From: Candidatus Eisenbacteria bacterium
GTDB lineage: Bacteria; Desulfobacterota; Binatia; DP-6
Reading direction: 5' to 3'
Length of the DNA: 44,189 bases
Assembly (NCBI GenBank): GCA_035577985.1
Contig: DATJZY010000152.1
Coordinates: forward strand, 1-44,189
The translations under genes and the position numbers were made by a program. Each line of letters starts with the position of its first letter. Position 1 is the first letter of the stretch. The notes beneath the pieces are model-generated. The model was given only the letters and a program-made list of their open reading frames with translations, was not told the origin of the DNA and ran no database searches. Positions 41,863-44,189 of this stretch are shown here, one piece after another.

Positions 41863-41970
41863 GTGCCGGTCGGCTTTCCTTCCTTCGAGACGCTGTCGCT
41901 GATCCTCGTCACGGGTTTGCTCGTGGTGTCGGTCGCGGCGATCCTGTTCGGTCACTTCCGCGGGCGCTGA
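41863..41970 (+). CDS. 35-residue single-helix membrane peptide (too short for standard calling)
   Basis: Reading from GTG at 41863 gives 35 residues: a short MPVGFPSFETL start, one hydrophobic helix of about 18 residues (LILVTGLLVVSVAAIL) and a basic tail ending GHFRGR. The positive tail predicts an N-out, C-in orientation. AAAGGAG lies 10 nt before the start and a promoter-like TTGACT/TACCTT pair lies further up. The flanking gap (41713-42061) holds no other gene. It resembles small accessory subunits of membrane complexes, but no family was recognised. Confidence 0.6.
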   Translation: MPVGFPSFETLSLILVTGLLVVSVAAILFGHFRGR

Positions 41971-42061
41971 AGCGGCGCCCCGGAGCGTTCCGGCGGCGAC
42001 GCGGCGCGGGTTGACAGCCGCGGCGCCTTTTCGAGATACGACACGGCTGCGCGATTTCGTC

Positions 42062-43063
42062 GTGACGAACACCCCGACAGCGACCGTGTACCACGACGAA
42101 GACGCCGACCTGGCGGCGCTCGCCGGCCAGACCATCGCCGTCGTCGGCTACGGCAACCAGGGCCGCTCGCAGGCGCTGAACCTCCGCGATTCGGGTCTGC
42201 GGGTCATCGTCGGCAACATCGGCGACGAGGCGCGGGCCCGCGCCTGTGACGAGGGATTCGAGGGCTACGACATCGCCGACGCCGCCCGGCGCGCCGACGT
42301 CGTCATGCTGCTCATCCCCGACGAGGTGATGCCGGAGGTCTACGCCCGCGACGTGGCGCCCAACCTGCGCGCCGGCGCCTGCGTGTGCTTCGCCTCGGGG
42401 TACACCGTCGCCTTCGGGCACATCGCGCCCGCCCCAGGCCTGGACGTCGTCCTGGTCGCGCCGCGCATGATCGGCCCGGGCGTGCGCGATCGTTACGTCG
42501 ACGGCAAGGGCTTCCCGTCGTTCGTCGGCGTGCATCAGGACGCGACGGGGCGCGCGAAGGCGCGCATGCTCGCCATCGCGCGCGGCATCGGGTCGACCAG
42601 GGTCGGGTGTCTCGAGCTCACGATGGCGCAGGAGGCCCATCTCGACCTCTTCACCGAGCAGGGCTTCGGTCCGATGATGGGGCTCGCGCTCCGGCAATCG
42701 ATCGAGATGCTGGTGGAGCAGGGGTACCCGGCCGAAGCGGTCGTGATGGAGCTCTACGCCTCGGGCGAGCTCGGCTACGCCTTCCAGCGCGCGGCCGACA
42801 CGGGCCTCTTCGCGCAGAACGAGTTCCACTCGCACACCTCGCAGTACGGCTCGATGACGCGCAGCGCCCGGGTCGCCGACATCGACCTCACGCCGCGCCT
42901 GCGCGAGCACCTGGACGACATCCGCTCCGGTCGCTTTGCGGCGGAGTGGAGCGAGGAGCAGAAGAAGGGCCTCCCGCTCTTCAAGCAGATGAAGGAGATG
43001 GCGCGGTTCCACCCGCTCTTCGAGTGGGAGCAGCGGACGCGCAAGGCCTTCAGGATGGATTGA
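42062..43063 (+). CDS. Divergent ketol-acid reductoisomerase (IlvC)-like protein
   Basis: The 333-residue protein has the class I KARI layout: YHDEDADLAALAGQTIAVVGYGNQG (dinucleotide loop 29-34), then the knotted helical domain with metal ligands D195 and E199 (HLDLFTEQ). The catalytic-pocket His of FAHGF is Ser (FASGY, S112) and the PK of the next motif is PR (R135). The second Glu pair (E230...E236) has two extra residues between. The GTG at 42062 gives the standard N-terminus; TTGACA at 42011 is better read as a -35 box. It stands before MaoC genes, not ilvB, ilvN or ilvD, so a role outside branched-chain synthesis is likely. Confidence 0.78.
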   Translation: MTNTPTATVYHDEDADLAALAGQTIAVVGYGNQGRSQALNLRDSGLRVIVGNIGDEARARACDEGFEGYDIADAARRADVVMLLIPDEVMPEVYARDVAPNLRAGACVCFASGYTVAFGHIAPAPGLDVVLVAPRMIGPGVRDRYVDGKGFPSFVGVHQDATGRAKARMLAIARGIGSTRVGCLELTMAQEAHLDLFTEQGFGPMMGLALRQSIEMLVEQGYPAEAVVMELYASGELGYAFQRAADTGLFAQNEFHSHTSQYGSMTRSARVADIDLTPRLREHLDDIRSGRFAAEWSEEQKKGLPLFKQMKEMARFHPLFEWEQRTRKAFRMD

Positions 43064-43067
43064 CGAC

Positions 43068-43487
43068 ATGCCACCTTCGAAAGACATGATCGGGCGCGTG
43101 CTCTCGACGGGTAGCGCGACCGTGACCGCCGACCACGTCGCGGGCTTCGCGAGGGCGCTCGGCGACACCAACCCCGAGTACGAGACGATCGCCCCGCCGA
43201 CCTATCCCATCGCCTTCATGACCCAGGCGATGTCGGGCGGCATGGAGACGTTCCTCGAGCTCGGGCTCAACTTCATGACGCTGGTCCACGGCGAGCAGGA
43301 GTTCGAGTACCGCCGCCCGATCCGCGCCGGCGAGACGCTTTCCCTCACCGGCCGCATCGCCGACGTCTACGAGAAGACCGGCGGCAGCGGCACGCTCGAC
43401 TTCGTCGTGATGGAGACCGAGGCCACCGACGCCAAGGGGCAGGTGGTGTTCTTCTCCCGCAATACGCTGATCTCGCGGAGGATGTGA
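43068..43487 (+). CDS. MaoC-like hot-dog protein, apparently non-catalytic subunit
   Basis: The 139-residue protein is a MaoC N-terminal-type (FAS1-DH-like) hot-dog fold. Where catalytic members have GDxNPxH, it reads GDTNPEY, so the active-site His is Tyr. YRRPIRAGETLSLTGRIADVYEKTGGSGTLDFVVMETE is typical for the family. It lies directly before a catalytic MaoC gene (1-nt overlap). The pair probably forms a heteromeric enoyl-CoA hydratase like ChsH1-ChsH2. Confidence 0.83.
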   Translation: MPPSKDMIGRVLSTGSATVTADHVAGFARALGDTNPEYETIAPPTYPIAFMTQAMSGGMETFLELGLNFMTLVHGEQEFEYRRPIRAGETLSLTGRIADVYEKTGGSGTLDFVVMETEATDAKGQVVFFSRNTLISRRM

Positions 43488-43915
43488 TGGCCGGACTCGA
43501 CGCGAAGACGGTCCAGGTCGGCCAGGCGCTGCCGACGCTCACCAAGCCGGCCATCACGAAGGACACGCTCAAGGGCTACGCCGCCGCCTCCGGCGATCCG
43601 AACCCGATGCACCTCGACGACGAGTTCGCACGCAACTCGGGTTACAAGGGCGTCTTCGCGCACGGGATGCTGTCGATGGGCTACCTGGGCGAGTTCCTGG
43701 TCCGGGCCGCCGGCCACCCGAGCGCCGTCCGCCGCTTCAAGACGCGCTTCGCGAAGCTCACCTGGCCGGGCGACGTCATCACCTGCAAGGGAACCGTCAC
43801 CGCGATCCAGGACGACGGCGCCGTGCGCGTCGTCGACTGCGACATCTGGACCGAGAACCAAGAGGGCGAGAAGAAGCTGGTCGGCAGCGCCTCGCTCGCG
43901 CTCGCGCGCGGGTAG
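43487..43915 (+). CDS. MaoC-like enoyl-CoA hydratase, catalytic subunit
   Basis: The 142-residue hot-dog protein carries the R-specific hydratase motif SGDPNPMHLDDEFA with catalytic Asp and His, then FAHGMLSMGYLGEFL. The ATG at 43487 overlaps the upstream stop (TGATG) and follows GGAGG; a GTG one codon earlier is an alternative. It should hydrate an enoyl-CoA intermediate with the upstream subunit. The thiolase-like gene begins 3 nt after its stop. Confidence 0.88.
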   Translation: MAGLDAKTVQVGQALPTLTKPAITKDTLKGYAAASGDPNPMHLDDEFARNSGYKGVFAHGMLSMGYLGEFLVRAAGHPSAVRRFKTRFAKLTWPGDVITCKGTVTAIQDDGAVRVVDCDIWTENQEGEKKLVGSASLALARG

Positions 43916-43918
43916 GGC

Positions 43919-44189
43919 GTGGCGGACGCTGGCCGCGTCCGTGACCGCTACGCGGTCGCGGGCATCGGGCTCTCGCGCTTCGGCAAGCTGCCGGGCGTGA
44001 GCGCGCTCGCCTTCAACCTCGAGGCGGCCAAGCGCGCCATCGACGACTGCGGCATCGCGCGCGACGACGTCGACGGCGTGCTGGTCTGCATGCCCGCCGC
44101 GATGGGGGAGCAGCACGGCTGGGCGTCGCGCATCGCTGCCTACCTCGGCATCACGCCCGCCTTCTGCTCGACGATGGACATGGGCGGCG
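43919..44189 (+). CDS. Thiolase / SCP-x lipid-transfer-like protein, N-terminal part
   Basis: The frame from GTG at 43919 is open to the right edge (90 codons). It reads YAVAGIGLSRFGKLPG, EAAKRAIDDCGIARDDVDGVLVC and AAYLGITPAFCSTMDMGG, the start pattern of thiolase-like SCP-x/Ltp2 proteins. In the ChsH1-ChsH2-Ltp2 system such a protein is a retro-aldolase that removes propionyl-CoA. Assignment to that role rests on gene order. The rest lies outside the window. Confidence 0.8.
   Translation, partial: MADAGRVRDRYAVAGIGLSRFGKLPGVSALAFNLEAAKRAIDDCGIARDDVDGVLVCMPAAMGEQHGWASRIAAYLGITPAFCSTMDMGG

Noticed and set aside
42011..42061. TTG at 42011 as the start of the IlvC-like gene
   Set aside because: It lies in TTGACA, a consensus -35 box, and would add 17 residues not seen in the family; GTG at 42062 gives the normal N-terminus.

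Overview
The window is a very GC-rich (roughly 70% by eye), gene-dense bacterial chromosome segment. It has Gram-negative traits: a lipid A-type acyltransferase, an outer-membrane beta-barrel, a LolA-like protein and type IV pili. The aroE-pilB-pilT-pilC-pilA order and the pilin sequence resemble Geobacter-type Desulfobacterota. The mix with fatty acid/steroid-type catabolic genes and TetR regulators would also fit Candidatus Binatota or a related deltaproteobacterial-grade lineage. The assignment is inference. No phage, IS element, CRISPR array, tRNA or rRNA was recognised.

Region 1 (1-15274, minus strand): recO and pyruvate phosphate dikinase, then aroE and a near-complete type IV pilus locus: pilB, pilT, pilC, three tandem major pilins, pilD, and a minor-pilin operon (fimT-pilV-pilW-pilX). 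The minor-pilin genes run on into a CheY-like receiver, tmk and the start of holB. Two -24/-12 (sigma-54 type) promoter candidates lie before pilT and the first pilin. A perfect 14-bp terminator stem follows the last pilin. PilS/PilR, PilM-Q and other pilus parts are not in the window.

Region 2 (15305-22709, plus): an apparent single transcription unit grpE-dnaK-dnaJ-thiL-larB-UbiB/ABC1 kinase-ACT protein.

Region 3 (22715-27529): envelope and electron-transfer genes (LolA-like protein, diheme cytochrome c, CX4CH secreted protein), a cold-shock protein, and an operon of LpxL-like acyltransferase, coiled-coil protein and NarL-type regulator.

Region 4 (27530-35596): a TetR-controlled set (2-hydroxyacid dehydrogenase, FGGY kinase, HAD phosphatase), followed directly by an ABC-2 exporter set with GldG- and DUF4340-like proteins, then a convergent DUF971 gene.

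Region 5 (35720-44189): acyl-CoA type catabolism: amidohydrolase, acyl-CoA synthetase, SDR, a heme-oxygenase-like diiron protein with its own TetR, a beta-barrel protein, a 35-residue membrane peptide, a highly divergent ketol-acid reductoisomerase homologue, two MaoC proteins and a truncated thiolase/SCP-x-like gene.

The signal least explained by known families is a roughly 117-nt folded intergenic element found twice (8868-8983 and 27556-27674). Both copies sit about 25 nt after a stop codon, in the same orientation relative to transcription. Their outer stems are closed by different sequences, and they share a GCGCC-TCATA-GGCGC hairpin.
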